A stretch of DNA of 64,000 nucleotides from Streptomyces sp. SAJ15. Its GTDB lineage: Bacteria; Actinomycetota; Actinomycetes; Streptomycetales; Streptomycetaceae. Below are positions 7,829 through 16,572 of this stretch, piece by piece. Each line of letters opens with the position of its first letter. The stretch's first letter is position 1. The position numbers and the translations under genes are program-made. The notes under the pieces are model-generated. The model saw nothing but the letters and a program-made list of their open reading frames with translations, made no database searches and was not told the origin of the DNA. The DNA lies in NCBI RefSeq assembly GCF_007595705.1, contig NZ_NISY01000008.1:62001-126000 (forward strand), read 5' to 3'.

Positions 7829-8198
7829 GCCATTGTCTCCTGAGCCCGGTGGGCGGGGTAGGGGAAGGGATCCCGGTCGGGATACCGGAAGCACACTCTC
7901 CTCATTCACATGTTCTAAACCACAGGCCAGCGCCCCTCGGTCGCCGTACCCACCCCGAACAAGGCGGCCCTTCAGCCCTGCCCCACCCCCGCCTCCGCGT
8001 ACTCCCGCCGTCGCCCAGCAGGGCTCCACCCCGGTGCCGTCAGCGTGCCGCGCGGGGCGGCGCTCCGACTCCACCCGCCCGCGCGGTCCGGGGTTGAACG
8101 GCGGTCTTCGTGGTATGGACCGATCGAATGACCCGGGTATCACCCGCGGCCCGCGAGCCCCGCAACTCCCCCGTAACTCCCCTGTCTCTGGAGGACCG
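7829..8198. other. Divergent intergenic region between hydrolase and amidohydrolase genes
   Basis: Presumably holds both promoters. I see no clear operator or hairpin. If the amidohydrolase used the ATG at 8115 instead of TTG 8199, the gap would shrink to about 290 bases. Confidence 0.4.
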
Positions 8199-11100
8199 TT
8201 GGAGTCCACGCATCTGTCCGATCTCTCCCGGCGGCGGTTCCTGCAGGCCGCCGCCGGGACCGCCGCCGCGGCCGGCGCGACGGTCGCCCTGCCCCTCGAC
8301 CCGGCCTCGGCCACCACCGGCGCGGCACGCCGGGGGACGGTGCGGACGCTGTCCTTCCGCGCGGCCACCAACGGGGCCGCGACGCTCTCGCCCGCGGGCG
8401 ACCGGTTGATCGCGGAGGTGCAGAACGTGCTGTGGTCGATCCCCCGCAAGGGGGGTGCCGCCACCGCGCTCACGCCGGTCGATCTGGAGCCCACCCGTCC
8501 GGTGTTCTCCCCCGACGGCTCCCTGGTCGCCGTCTGCGCGTACCGAGGCGGCGGATTCCATATCTGGACGATGCGGCCGGACGGCAGCCATCTGCGCCAG
8601 GTGACGGACGGCCCCTGGGACGACCGCGGACCCGCCTGGTCGCCCGACGGCACGCGGATCGTCTTCGCCTCCGAGCGCGGCGGCGACCCGGTGGCGGGCA
8701 GCCCCTACCGGGTGTGGGTGCTGGAGCTCGCCGGAGGGCGGCTGACCCGGCTCACCGGGGTGGCCGGGCAGGAAGGTCCCCTCCAGGACGGCGCCTGGGA
8801 GGACTTCGATCCGGTCTGGTCGGCCGACGGCGAGCGGGTGCTCTTCGTCCGGGGCCAGGTGGTGGGCGGTGCCCTCCAGGCCCGTACGGTCGCGTCCGTG
8901 GCGGCCGACGGCGGTGGTCCCGTGCGGATCGAGCACGTGGACACGACGGCCGGCACCCAGCTGCTGCTCCCCGCCGTGGCCCCCGGCGGGCGGCTGGCCT
9001 ATCTCCGCACCACGCCCACGCCCGCGGCCTCCTGCTCGCTGGTGGTCGACGGGGCCACGGTGCCGGTGGAGGGCGATGTGGAGCCGGTGCCGCCGCGCTG
9101 GGTGTCGGCGGACGAGCTGCTGCTGACCGTCGACGGACGGTTCCGGATCATGAGGCTCGCAACACCGGCTCGGCCCGAGGGCGGTGCCCAAGCCGATGGC
9201 CAAGCCGGTGCCCAAGCCGATGCGAACGCCCAGGGCCGGGACGCTGTTCTCGCCGACGCGGCGCCGGAAGCCGGCACGAGCGCCGGGGCGGAAGCCCGCA
9301 GGACGGTCCCCGGGACCGCGCGCGCCGCCGCGCCGACCACCGTGGAGACCATCCCGTTCACGGCCACCCTCCCCGTCGACCGGCCCCGTTACCGGGTCAA
9401 GCGGTACGACGTGGAAGGCGGCGGGGTACGGCCGGTCCGGGCGCTGCACCTGCCCGCGCTCTCCCCGGACGGGCGCCGGGTGGCGTTCGCCGCCCTCAAC
9501 TCGCTGTGGGTCGCGGACGTGGCCGGCGGTCGCGCTCCGCGGCGCGTCGTGCGGGCCGATCCGACCCGCTATGTGCTCGGCCCGTCCTGGACCCGGGACG
9601 GCAGGGCGCTGCTGTACGCGGACGACCGGGACGGGCTGCTCGCCGTGCGCCGTCGGGAGCTGGCCGACGGCTCGGAGACGGTGCTCGCGGACGGCGGCCG
9701 GGTGCACCCGGCGCTCTCCCCCGACGGCGCGCGGCTCGCCGCGATCGACATGTCCGGCAACCTCGTCGTGCGCGAGCTCGCCGACGGTACGGAGCGGCTG
9801 CTGGCCGCGCCGCTCGGCGGCGGCGGGCTGCCGGGGCGACCCAGCTGGTCACCCGACGGCAGGTACGTCGCGCTCTGCGATCGAAACCGCCTGAACCAGC
9901 GGTTTCGCGAGGGCTACAACCTCATCCGGATCGTCGACGCCGACACCGGCGCCTCACGGCTGCACGCCCTCGCCCCGCACGTCTCGATCTCCGACCGCTA
10001 TGACTCCGGGCCCGTCTGGTCGCCCGACGGGCGGCGGTTCGCGCTGATCGCCGAGTCCGCGCTCTGGGTCCTGCCGGTGGGTCCGGACGGCACGCCCGAG
10101 GGGGAGCCGCGCCGGCTCACCGACGAGGCCGCCGACCATCCCTCCTGGTCGGGGGATGGCCGACGGCTGCTCTACCTGTCCGCGGGCCGGCTGCGGCTGA
10201 TGGACGTGGCCACGGGCACGGCCCGTACGGTGCGCGTCCCCTTCGACCACCGCCGGCCCCGGCCCGCCGACACCGTCGTCCACGCCGGAAGGTTCTGGGA
10301 CGGCACCGGGAACACGGTCCGCGAGGACGTCGACGTCGTGGTGCGGGGCGGGCGGGTGGCCGCCGTCGAGCCGCACCGGGCCGGGCGCGCGGCGGGGCGC
10401 CGCCTGGACGCCTCGGCCCACACGGTGCTCCCCGGCCTGTGGGACGCCCATACGCACCCCTGGCAGTACACCTACGGCGGCCGGCAGCCGGCGCTCCAGC
10501 TCGCCTACGGCATCACCACGGCGGTCTCCCTGGGCGGGTTCTCCTATGAGCAGGCACGGATCCGGGAGGCGGTGACGGCCGGAGTGCTGGCCGGTCCCCG
10601 GCTGCTGACCTGCGGCGAGCTGCTGGACGGGCCGCGCGTCGCGTACAGCATGGGGCGGGCGCACCGTACCCGCGCGGGGCTGCGCCGCTCGCTGGAGCGG
10701 GGCGAGGCGCTGGACTGGGACTTCGTCAAGACCTACGTCCGCGCGCCCGGCTGGGTGATGGAGGAGGCGGCGCGCTTCGCGCACGAGCGGCTCGGAGTGC
10801 GCACCGGAAGCCATCTGTGTTCGCCCGGCGTGCAGCTCGGCCAGGACCTGACCACCCACCTCCAGGCGACCCAACGGCTGGAGTACGGGCATGCGACCAG
10901 CGCGTCCGGTCGTGCGTACCAGGACCTCACGGAGATCTACACCGGGGCGGGCTTCCAACTCATCGCCACGCCGTTCACCGCCCTGCCGCTCGTCGGCGCC
11001 GACCCCGCCCTGGCCGAGGACGCGCGGGTCACCCGGCTGATGCCGCCCTGGGACACCGCTCAGGTGCGTCAGCTCGCCGGGACGCCGCCCACCGAAGCCC

Positions 11101-11609
11101 AACTGGGCACGCTGCGCACCGAGATCGGGATATACCGGAACGTCCTGGACGGGGGTGGGCTCGTCGCCCTGGGCACCGACGCTCCCCTGGTGCCGGTCGG
11201 GCTCCACCTCCATCTGGCGCTGCGGGCGCTGCACCGCTACGGCTTCTCGGCGGTCGAGGCGCTGCGCACCGTCACCGTGCTCCCCGCGCGGGTCTTCGGT
11301 GCCGAACGCGACCTGGGCAGCCTGGAGGTGGGCAAGGTCGCGGACGTGACGGTCGTGGACGGGGACCCGTTCACCGACTTCGACTCGCTGGTGCGGACGG
11401 TGTCGGTGTTGCGCGGCGGGGTGCCGTACGCGCGGCGCGACCTGGTCGGCGCGTTCCCCGCCTCCGTGCCGGGCACGCCGCCGCCCCTCTCGCCTCACAC
11501 GCCCCGCACGCCTCGCGGGGAAGCCCTCGGGGAGCGGGAGGAGCGGGAGCGCTGGCTGGAGGTGGGGCGCCGGCTGCGCCGCGACACGTGCTGCGACCTG
11601 GAGGGCTGA
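8199..11609 (+). CDS. Tat-exported amidohydrolase with N-terminal TolB-type beta-propeller
   Basis: I prefer TTG at 8199 (1136 residues), just after GGAGG, because it places SRRRFLQAAAGTAAAAGA about 10 residues from the start: a textbook twin-arginine signal with cleavage likely after ASA. ATG 8115 is an alternative. Residues about 50-680 carry repeated PD40/WD40-like blades (SPDGSLVAV, SPDGTRIVF, SADGERVLF, SPDGRRVAF, SPDGRYVAL). The C-terminal part is a metal-dependent amidohydrolase with LPGLWDAHTHPW (HxH), GSHLCSPG, EYGHATS and ALGTDAP, ending with the GKVADVTVVDGDP strand. An Ala/Gly/Gln-rich linker interrupts the propeller. The family acts on cyclic amides or peptides outside the cell; the substrate here is unknown. 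Confidence 0.85.
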   Translation: MESTHLSDLSRRRFLQAAAGTAAAAGATVALPLDPASATTGAARRGTVRTLSFRAATNGAATLSPAGDRLIAEVQNVLWSIPRKGGAATALTPVDLEPTRPVFSPDGSLVAVCAYRGGGFHIWTMRPDGSHLRQVTDGPWDDRGPAWSPDGTRIVFASERGGDPVAGSPYRVWVLELAGGRLTRLTGVAGQEGPLQDGAWEDFDPVWSADGERVLFVRGQVVGGALQARTVASVAADGGGPVRIEHVDTTAGTQLLLPAVAPGGRLAYLRTTPTPAASCSLVVDGATVPVEGDVEPVPPRWVSADELLLTVDGRFRIMRLATPARPEGGAQADGQAGAQADANAQGRDAVLADAAPEAGTSAGAEARRTVPGTARAAAPTTVETIPFTATLPVDRPRYRVKRYDVEGGGVRPVRALHLPALSPDGRRVAFAALNSLWVADVAGGRAPRRVVRADPTRYVLGPSWTRDGRALLYADDRDGLLAVRRRELADGSETVLADGGRVHPALSPDGARLAAIDMSGNLVVRELADGTERLLAAPLGGGGLPGRPSWSPDGRYVALCDRNRLNQRFREGYNLIRIVDADTGASRLHALAPHVSISDRYDSGPVWSPDGRRFALIAESALWVLPVGPDGTPEGEPRRLTDEAADHPSWSGDGRRLLYLSAGRLRLMDVATGTARTVRVPFDHRRPRPADTVVHAGRFWDGTGNTVREDVDVVVRGGRVAAVEPHRAGRAAGRRLDASAHTVLPGLWDAHTHPWQYTYGGRQPALQLAYGITTAVSLGGFSYEQARIREAVTAGVLAGPRLLTCGELLDGPRVAYSMGRAHRTRAGLRRSLERGEALDWDFVKTYVRAPGWVMEEAARFAHERLGVRTGSHLCSPGVQLGQDLTTHLQATQRLEYGHATSASGRAYQDLTEIYTGAGFQLIATPFTALPLVGADPALAEDARVTRLMPPWDTAQVRQLAGTPPTEAQLGTLRTEIGIYRNVLDGGGLVALGTDAPLVPVGLHLHLALRALHRYGFSAVEALRTVTVLPARVFGAERDLGSLEVGKVADVTVVDGDPFTDFDSLVRTVSVLRGGVPYARRDLVGAFPASVPGTPPPLSPHTPRTPRGEALGEREERERWLEVGRRLRRDTCCDLEG

Positions 11610-11621
11610 CGGGCGGGGTAG

Positions 11622-11642
11622 CCCCGGGCCGGGAGCCCGGGG
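11622..11642. terminator. Bidirectional hairpin between convergent genes
   Basis: CCCCGGGC and GCCCGGGG pair perfectly around a 5-base loop in the 79-base gap between the amidohydrolase (+) and lysR (-) genes. Confidence 0.6.
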
Positions 11643-11688
11643 TCGCCGCCGGGCTCGCGGAACGGCGGCGCCCCCGGCCCTCGCGGGT

Positions 11689-12597
11689 TCAGCCGCGCGT
11701 CAGCCCCAGCAGATCGCGGGCCGGGCCCGTCGGGCGTTGTCCGGCGGGCCACACGGCGCGGAGGTCGCGGCTCAGGTGGACGCCGGCCACGGGGATCTCG
11801 GTCAGTCGCCGGGCCGCCAGCTCCTCGCGGATGGCGAGACGGCTCAGCACGGCGGGTCCGGCGCCGCTGATCGCGGCGGCCTTGACGGCGGTGGTGGAGG
11901 CGAGTTCGAGCAACGGGTCGGCGAGGCCGCCGTGGGCCGCGAGGGCGGCGTCGAGGACCTGGCGGGTGCCGGACCCCCGCTCGCGGAGCACCAGCGGGGT
12001 GGCGGCGAGTTCACCCGGGTCGAGGTCGCCGCGGCGGCGCGCCCACGGGTGGGTGGGGGCGGTGACCACGGCGAGCCGGTCATGCCCGATCACCGCGCCG
12101 TCCAGTCCCCGCGGCACATCGAGCCCCTCCACGAACCCCAGGTCGGCCGCGCCGTCGAGCAGCCGTTCCGCGACCGCGGCCGAGTTCCCGGTGAGCAGCG
12201 AGACCGCGGTGCCGGGGCGGAGCTCGCGCAGCGCGATCAGCCAGCCGGGCAGCAGGTACTCGGCGATCGTCATGCTGGCCGCGACCCGCAGCCGGGAGTC
12301 ACGGCGGTCGCGCAGGGCGTGCACGCCCGCGTCGAACGCCTCGGCCGCCTCCACGATCGGCCGCGCCCAGTCGGTCACCAGGGCGCCGGCCTCGGTGAGC
12401 CGCGAGCCGCGCGGTGAGCGTTCGACGAGGGCCAGGCCGAGCCGGCGCTCCATGGAGCGGATGCGGCTGCTCGCGGCGGGCTGGGTGATGCCCAGCTCCC
12501 GGGCGGCGCGCCCCAGGCTGCCCAGCCGGGCGACGGCGAGCAGCAGCTCCAGCGCCCCCAGGTCGGGGACGCGGTGCGCCACGGGATGAGTAGTCAT
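11689..12597 (-). CDS. LysR-family transcriptional regulator
   Basis: 302 residues starting at ATG 12597. The N-terminal winged helix-turn-helix spans about residues 13-70 (ELLLAVARLGSLGRAARELG, then ITQPAASSRIRSMERRLG), followed by the LysR effector-binding domain with the AASMTIAEYLLP entry strand. It is divergent from a TDT-family transporter gene, the classic layout in which a LysR protein controls its neighbour and itself. A perfect inverted repeat overlaps its own start codon (see 12595-12611). The effector is unknown. Confidence 0.92.
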   Translation of the reverse strand: MTTHPVAHRVPDLGALELLLAVARLGSLGRAARELGITQPAASSRIRSMERRLGLALVERSPRGSRLTEAGALVTDWARPIVEAAEAFDAGVHALRDRRDSRLRVAASMTIAEYLLPGWLIALRELRPGTAVSLLTGNSAAVAERLLDGAADLGFVEGLDVPRGLDGAVIGHDRLAVVTAPTHPWARRRGDLDPGELAATPLVLRERGSGTRQVLDAALAAHGGLADPLLELASTTAVKAAAISGAGPAVLSRLAIREELAARRLTEIPVAGVHLSRDLRAVWPAGQRPTGPARDLLGLTRG

Positions 12598-12611
12598 AAA
12601 CCCAGTTTATG
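12595..12611. promoter_or_regulatory. Inverted repeat, candidate LysR operator
   Basis: CATAAAC-CCA-GTTTATG is a perfect 7-base inverted repeat with a 3-base spacer. It fits the T-N11-A LysR box style and includes the lysR start codon. It is one of the few AT-rich spots in the intergenic region and sits about 57 bases before the transporter start. Confidence 0.6.
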
Positions 12612-12667
12612 TGCCCATAGAACCGTCGTCCCTGGTGGCGGGGGCGGGCGCCGAGCAGGGTGGGAGC

Positions 12668-13966
12668 ATGAGCGTCCTCGCGCCTCCAGGCGCCCTGCCC
12701 CGCACCACCCGCACCGCCCCCGCCCGCCGGCACCGCCCGCGGGCGTCCGTACGCCACCTCGGGCCGAACTGGTACGCGGTGGTCATGGGCACGGCGATCG
12801 TGGCGAACGCCGGGGTGGCGCTGCCGGTCCGTGTGCCCCGCGCGGAGCCGGTGTTCGTCGCCGTCTGGGCGCTCTCCGCGCTCGCGCTGCTGGTGCTGCT
12901 CGCCGCGCGGGCGGCGCACTGGCTGCGCCATCGCGACCAGGCGCGGGCCCATCTGCTCGATCCGACGATCGCGCCGTTCTACGGGTGCCCGCCGATGGCG
13001 CTGCTCGCGGTCGGCGCGGGTGCGCTCGCCGTGGGCGGGGACGTCATCGGCCCGTCCGCGGCCGTCACGGCCGGGGCGGTGCTCTGGTCGGCCGGGTCGA
13101 TGTCCGGCCTGATGGCGGCGGTCGGCGTTCCGTATCTGATGATCGCCCGGCACCGGATCGCCCCCGGCGACGCCTCTCCGGTGTGGCTGCTGCCCGTCGT
13201 GGCGCCCATGGTGGCGGCCGCGACCGGCCCCGCGCTGGCGGCGCACCTCCCGCCGGGGCAGGGGCGTTCGGCGTTGTTGCTGGGCTGCTGTGCGATGTTC
13301 GGGATGAGTCTGCTGGCGACGCTGCTGATCCTGCCCGCCGTCTTCGCGCGCCTGGTGCACCGCGGCCCGCTGCCCCTGGCCCTCTCCCCCGCCCTGTTCC
13401 TCGTCCTGGGGCCGCTCGGGCAGTCCACCACGGCCGGCGCCCAACTGGCCGACGCCGTACACGGCACGCCCTTCGGCCCGTACGCCGCCTACGCCTCGGT
13501 GGCGTACGGCGCGCCCGTGCTGGGCTTCGCGCTGCTGTGGCTGGCGCTGGCCGGTGCGCTGGTGGTGCGGGCCGCGCGGCGCGAGATGCCGTTCGCGATG
13601 ACCTGGTGGGGCTTCACCTTCCCGGTCGGCACCTGCGTGACGGGCGCGGCGGGCCTCGCCCGGCACACCGGAGTGCACGCGGTGGGCTGGCTGGCCGTGG
13701 GGCTCTACGGCCTGCTGCTGGCCGCCTGGGCGATCGTGGCCTTCCGTACGGGGCTCGGGCTCGCCCGCGGCACGCTGCTCGCTCCGGGAGGCACCCCCGG
13801 CGCCGCGACGACTCCGCCAGAGCGCGGGGGCACCACCGTGGAGGCCGAGCCCGGAGCGGGCGCCGCGACGCCGCAACCCGAGCCCGCGGCCACCACGGCT
13901 CTGCCCGGGCCGGCCGCCGGGGCTCCTCAACCCGAGCCCCTGGGCGCCGCCCGCACCCGAGCCTGA
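12668..13966 (+). CDS. TDT-family transporter (tellurite-resistance/dicarboxylate or sulfite-type exporter)
   Basis: 432 residues from ATG 12668, preceded by GGTGGGAG. After an Arg-rich start, the motif HLGPNWYAVVMGTAIVANAG opens the first membrane helix, as in the TDT (TehA/Mae1/SSU1) family. About ten hydrophobic segments follow up to about residue 365, with a GFTFPVGT element near the end. The last about 60 residues are a Pro/Glu/Ala-rich tail. The divergent LysR regulator suggests substrate-induced expression. Whether it moves dicarboxylates, sulfite or another anion cannot be told from the sequence. Confidence 0.85.
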   Translation: MSVLAPPGALPRTTRTAPARRHRPRASVRHLGPNWYAVVMGTAIVANAGVALPVRVPRAEPVFVAVWALSALALLVLLAARAAHWLRHRDQARAHLLDPTIAPFYGCPPMALLAVGAGALAVGGDVIGPSAAVTAGAVLWSAGSMSGLMAAVGVPYLMIARHRIAPGDASPVWLLPVVAPMVAAATGPALAAHLPPGQGRSALLLGCCAMFGMSLLATLLILPAVFARLVHRGPLPLALSPALFLVLGPLGQSTTAGAQLADAVHGTPFGPYAAYASVAYGAPVLGFALLWLALAGALVVRAARREMPFAMTWWGFTFPVGTCVTGAAGLARHTGVHAVGWLAVGLYGLLLAAWAIVAFRTGLGLARGTLLAPGGTPGAATTPPERGGTTVEAEPGAGAATPQPEPAATTALPGPAAGAPQPEPLGAARTRA

Positions 13967-14040
13967 ACACAGCCCCTGGGCGCGCGCGAGTCTGAACCAG
14001 CCCCCGGGCGCCGCCCGCACCCGAGTCTGAACACAGCCCC
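13942..14040 (+). repeat. Imperfect tandem repeat overlapping the transporter stop codon
   Basis: A 35-base unit at 13942-13976 recurs at 14006-14040 with one mismatch, and a shortened copy lies between them (13986-14005). The transporter's TGA (13964-13966) lies inside the first unit, so the end of the coding region is made of the repeat. Confidence 0.65.
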
Positions 14041-14170
14041 CGCGCGGGGCGCCGCTCCCGACCATGAGCACGATCCCGCGCCCGCCCGGGCCTCAGCATC
14101 CGCCCCGGCCCTCACGGACCCCGCGGGCCCCGCGTCCCCGGCGGCCGGCGCGTCCCCGCGGCCGGCGTGC

Positions 14171-14911
14171 TCAGCGCGCCGCTGCCAGGGCCGCGCCGAG
14201 GACGCGCGGCGCCTCCACCAACGACGGCCCGTACCAGGTGAGATGGCGGCCGCTGACCAGGGCGGCGGGTACCCCGGGGAACGCCTCCGGGCCGTCGTCG
14301 GCGGTGAAGCGGTACGGCTCGTCGGGGAGCACCACCAGATCGGCCCCGGCCGCGTTCAGCTCGTCGAGCGGGACACGTGGATAGCGCTCGGCGTGGTCAC
14401 GGTAGAGGTTCTCCACGCCGAGACGAGCCAGCAGATCGCCGGCGAAGGTGTCCCGGCCGAGCACCATCCAGGGCCGGCGCCACACCGGCACGACGGCGCT
14501 CCGCGCGGGCGCGGCGGCAGGCCGCACCTCGCGCCACGCCGCCCGCGCGGCGTCCAGCCAGTCGGGGCGGGGCAGCCCGCAGCCGCGCACCAGCACCCGC
14601 TCCAGCTCCTGGAACGCCTGCTCCAGGGTGCGGACCTCGGTGACGAGCACCTCGAGCCCGGCCGCGCGGAGCGCCGCCAGGTCGGGCTCGCGGTTCTCCT
14701 CCTCGTTGGCGATGACGAGGTCGGGCGCGAGCTCGGCGATCCGCGCGGTGTCGGGGTTCTTGGTCCCACCGATGCGCTCCGCGCGGAGCTCGGCCGGATG
14801 GCTGCACCAGTCGGTCACCCCGACCAGCGCCTCCGGCGCGCCGGCCGCCACGGCCTCGGTGAGCGAGGGGACGAGGGACACCACGCGCCGTACGGGAGTG
14901 TGACCGGTCAT
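14171..14911 (-). CDS. Helical-backbone metal receptor, BtuF-like (periplasmic-binding fold, apparently cytosolic)
   Basis: 246 residues from ATG 14911. The start MTGHTPVRRVVSLVPSLTEA and the WCSHPAELRAERIGGTKNPD motif are characteristic of cobalamin/metal-receptor proteins of the BtuF class. These have two lobes joined by a long helix (about residues 100-130). There is no signal peptide or lipobox, so it probably does not act as an exported binding protein, and no ABC permease or ATPase is adjacent. It is convergent with the TDT transporter and lies about 50 bases beyond the end of the Ro60 gene on the same strand. The ligand is unknown. Confidence 0.82.
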   Translation of the reverse strand: MTGHTPVRRVVSLVPSLTEAVAAGAPEALVGVTDWCSHPAELRAERIGGTKNPDTARIAELAPDLVIANEEENREPDLAALRAAGLEVLVTEVRTLEQAFQELERVLVRGCGLPRPDWLDAARAAWREVRPAAAPARSAVVPVWRRPWMVLGRDTFAGDLLARLGVENLYRDHAERYPRVPLDELNAAGADLVVLPDEPYRFTADDGPEAFPGVPAALVSGRHLTWYGPSLVEAPRVLGAALAAAR

Positions 14912-14964
14912 CGCCCCACCGTACGGCGCCGTGTGCCGTCGGCACATCGGGCCCCGCCCCTCGG

Positions 14965-16572
14965 CTACGGGGCGGCGGTGGCCCCGGCGGGCGGCTCCTC
15001 CCACGGCCAGGCGGCCCGGCCGCCCCCCGCCGACAGCAGCCCCACCATGGTGAACAGCTTGTCGCTGAAGCCGCCGATCTCGTAGCGACGGGGCCGCGTG
15101 GTGTCGATCGACGCGGGCGCGTAGCCCGTGGTGTTGACGCCGAACATCGGGACGTGGGCCGGGATCGCGTCCGAGACCGCGTGGGAGCGCCCACCGCTCC
15201 AGTCGGTGAACGCCTGCATGTCGGAGACGATGACGACCCGGTCGTGCCCGTCGTAGGCGGCGCGCAGCGCGGCGACGGTCTCGGTGCCGTGTCCGACCTC
15301 GCCGATCCGCGCGCAGAACGCCTCGATGTCGCGCAGCACCGAGCCTCCCCGCGGCTTCAGCCGGTGGGTGAAGTGCTTGGAGGCGAAGCCGACCAGGTCG
15401 ACGGCGCAGCCGCGGTGGGCGAGCGCGACCCCGAAGAGGGCGCCGACGTCCACGTGGCGCATCGCCGAGCGCGCGGAGACCCGGCACGTCATGGAGCCGG
15501 AGGTGTCGACCAGGACCAGGGTCCGGCCCGGCAGCTCCGGGATGTTGTCGGTGGCCGCCGTCAGCGCGCGGTCCAGGGCGTGGCCCCAGCGCTGCGACGG
15601 CGCGGCCCGGTAGGCGGACAGGAAGCGGTACGGGAACTGGCGGGACCGCGCGACCTCGTCCGGGTCGGCCAGGCGCGCGGCGAGCCGCTCGGCGACCGCG
15701 TCGGGCACCCCGGCCTCGTCCAGGTTGCGCAGGTTGCGGAGGGCCGCCATGTAGCCCATCGAGGGGAGCACGGCCTGCCAGGCGGTGGCGTCCATCGGCC
15801 CCTGGAGCCAACCCGCCAGCGCCTCCCAGGTCATGCCGGCGCGCGCCAGCCGCTCGGTGGCGTCCGGCCGCTCCAGTACCGCGCGCCGCTCCGCCACCGG
15901 CAGGGCCGTGAGCTCCGCGCGGGCGCGCAGGGTGAGCAGCGGCTCCGGCGGGGTCGTGTCACGTCCGTGCCGCCGGTCCAGAGCGTGTCGGAACAGCTCG
16001 CCCTGCCATGGCTTGTCCGGGTGGGGCGCGGCGTGCACCAGCTCCAGGACGTCGGCGAAGCGGAACCCGTGGCCGGCGGTGTCGTACTTCAGCAGCGACC
16101 GCTCGGTGTAGAGCCGGCGGACGGCGTCGGCGAGGCCGCGCTTGACGGGCTTGGGCACCGCGCGGCCGTGCTGGCCGATCCAGTAGGCGAGCAGTTCGCC
16201 GGGCTCGTCGGCGCGCTGGCACGCGGCGTCGATGATGCGGCGGTTGTCGCCGTGCAGCCCGGCCGCCAGGCGTGCGTAGACGGCCTCGGCGGCGGCGACC
16301 AGCGACGCGGAGCGCATCTGGGCCTCGCCGCGCAGCCAGCCGACGAAGCGGGCGGTCCAGTCGCCGTCCTCGACGGCGACCTCGTGCACCAGGGTGCGGA
16401 AGCGGTCGTCGCGCTCGTCGGCCGTCTCGTAGAAGGTCTGCTCGCCGACCATGTTGACCACGGCGAGCAGCACCAGCTCGGAGCGGCGGTCGCGGGTGAC
16501 GGCGGCGCCGCCCTCGTAGGTGACGGTGCTCGCGCCGCGCGTCTGCGCGCGGCCGCGGTTGAACTTGCTCAT
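14965..16572 (-). CDS. rsr: Ro60 orthologue Rsr (TROVE domain RNA-binding protein)
   Basis: 535 residues from ATG 16572, preceded by GGGGGAGA. Residues 1-330 form the HEAT-like TROVE ring (MSKFNRGRAQTRGASTVTYE, NMVGEQTFYE, GLADAVRRLY). A von Willebrand A domain follows, with the MIDAS motif VDTSGSM at about residue 355 and SDMQAF later. Ro60 binds misfolded structured RNAs in its central hole and Y RNAs on its outer face, and in bacteria it works with 3' exonucleases in rRNA maturation and stress decay. A tRNA-like candidate Y RNA lies about 165 bases upstream on the same strand. In other bacteria Y RNAs are often encoded beside rsr. Confidence 0.92.
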   Translation of the reverse strand: MSKFNRGRAQTRGASTVTYEGGAAVTRDRRSELVLLAVVNMVGEQTFYETADERDDRFRTLVHEVAVEDGDWTARFVGWLRGEAQMRSASLVAAAEAVYARLAAGLHGDNRRIIDAACQRADEPGELLAYWIGQHGRAVPKPVKRGLADAVRRLYTERSLLKYDTAGHGFRFADVLELVHAAPHPDKPWQGELFRHALDRRHGRDTTPPEPLLTLRARAELTALPVAERRAVLERPDATERLARAGMTWEALAGWLQGPMDATAWQAVLPSMGYMAALRNLRNLDEAGVPDAVAERLAARLADPDEVARSRQFPYRFLSAYRAAPSQRWGHALDRALTAATDNIPELPGRTLVLVDTSGSMTCRVSARSAMRHVDVGALFGVALAHRGCAVDLVGFASKHFTHRLKPRGGSVLRDIEAFCARIGEVGHGTETVAALRAAYDGHDRVVIVSDMQAFTDWSGGRSHAVSDAIPAHVPMFGVNTTGYAPASIDTTRPRRYEIGGFSDKLFTMVGLLSAGGGRAAWPWEEPPAGATAAP

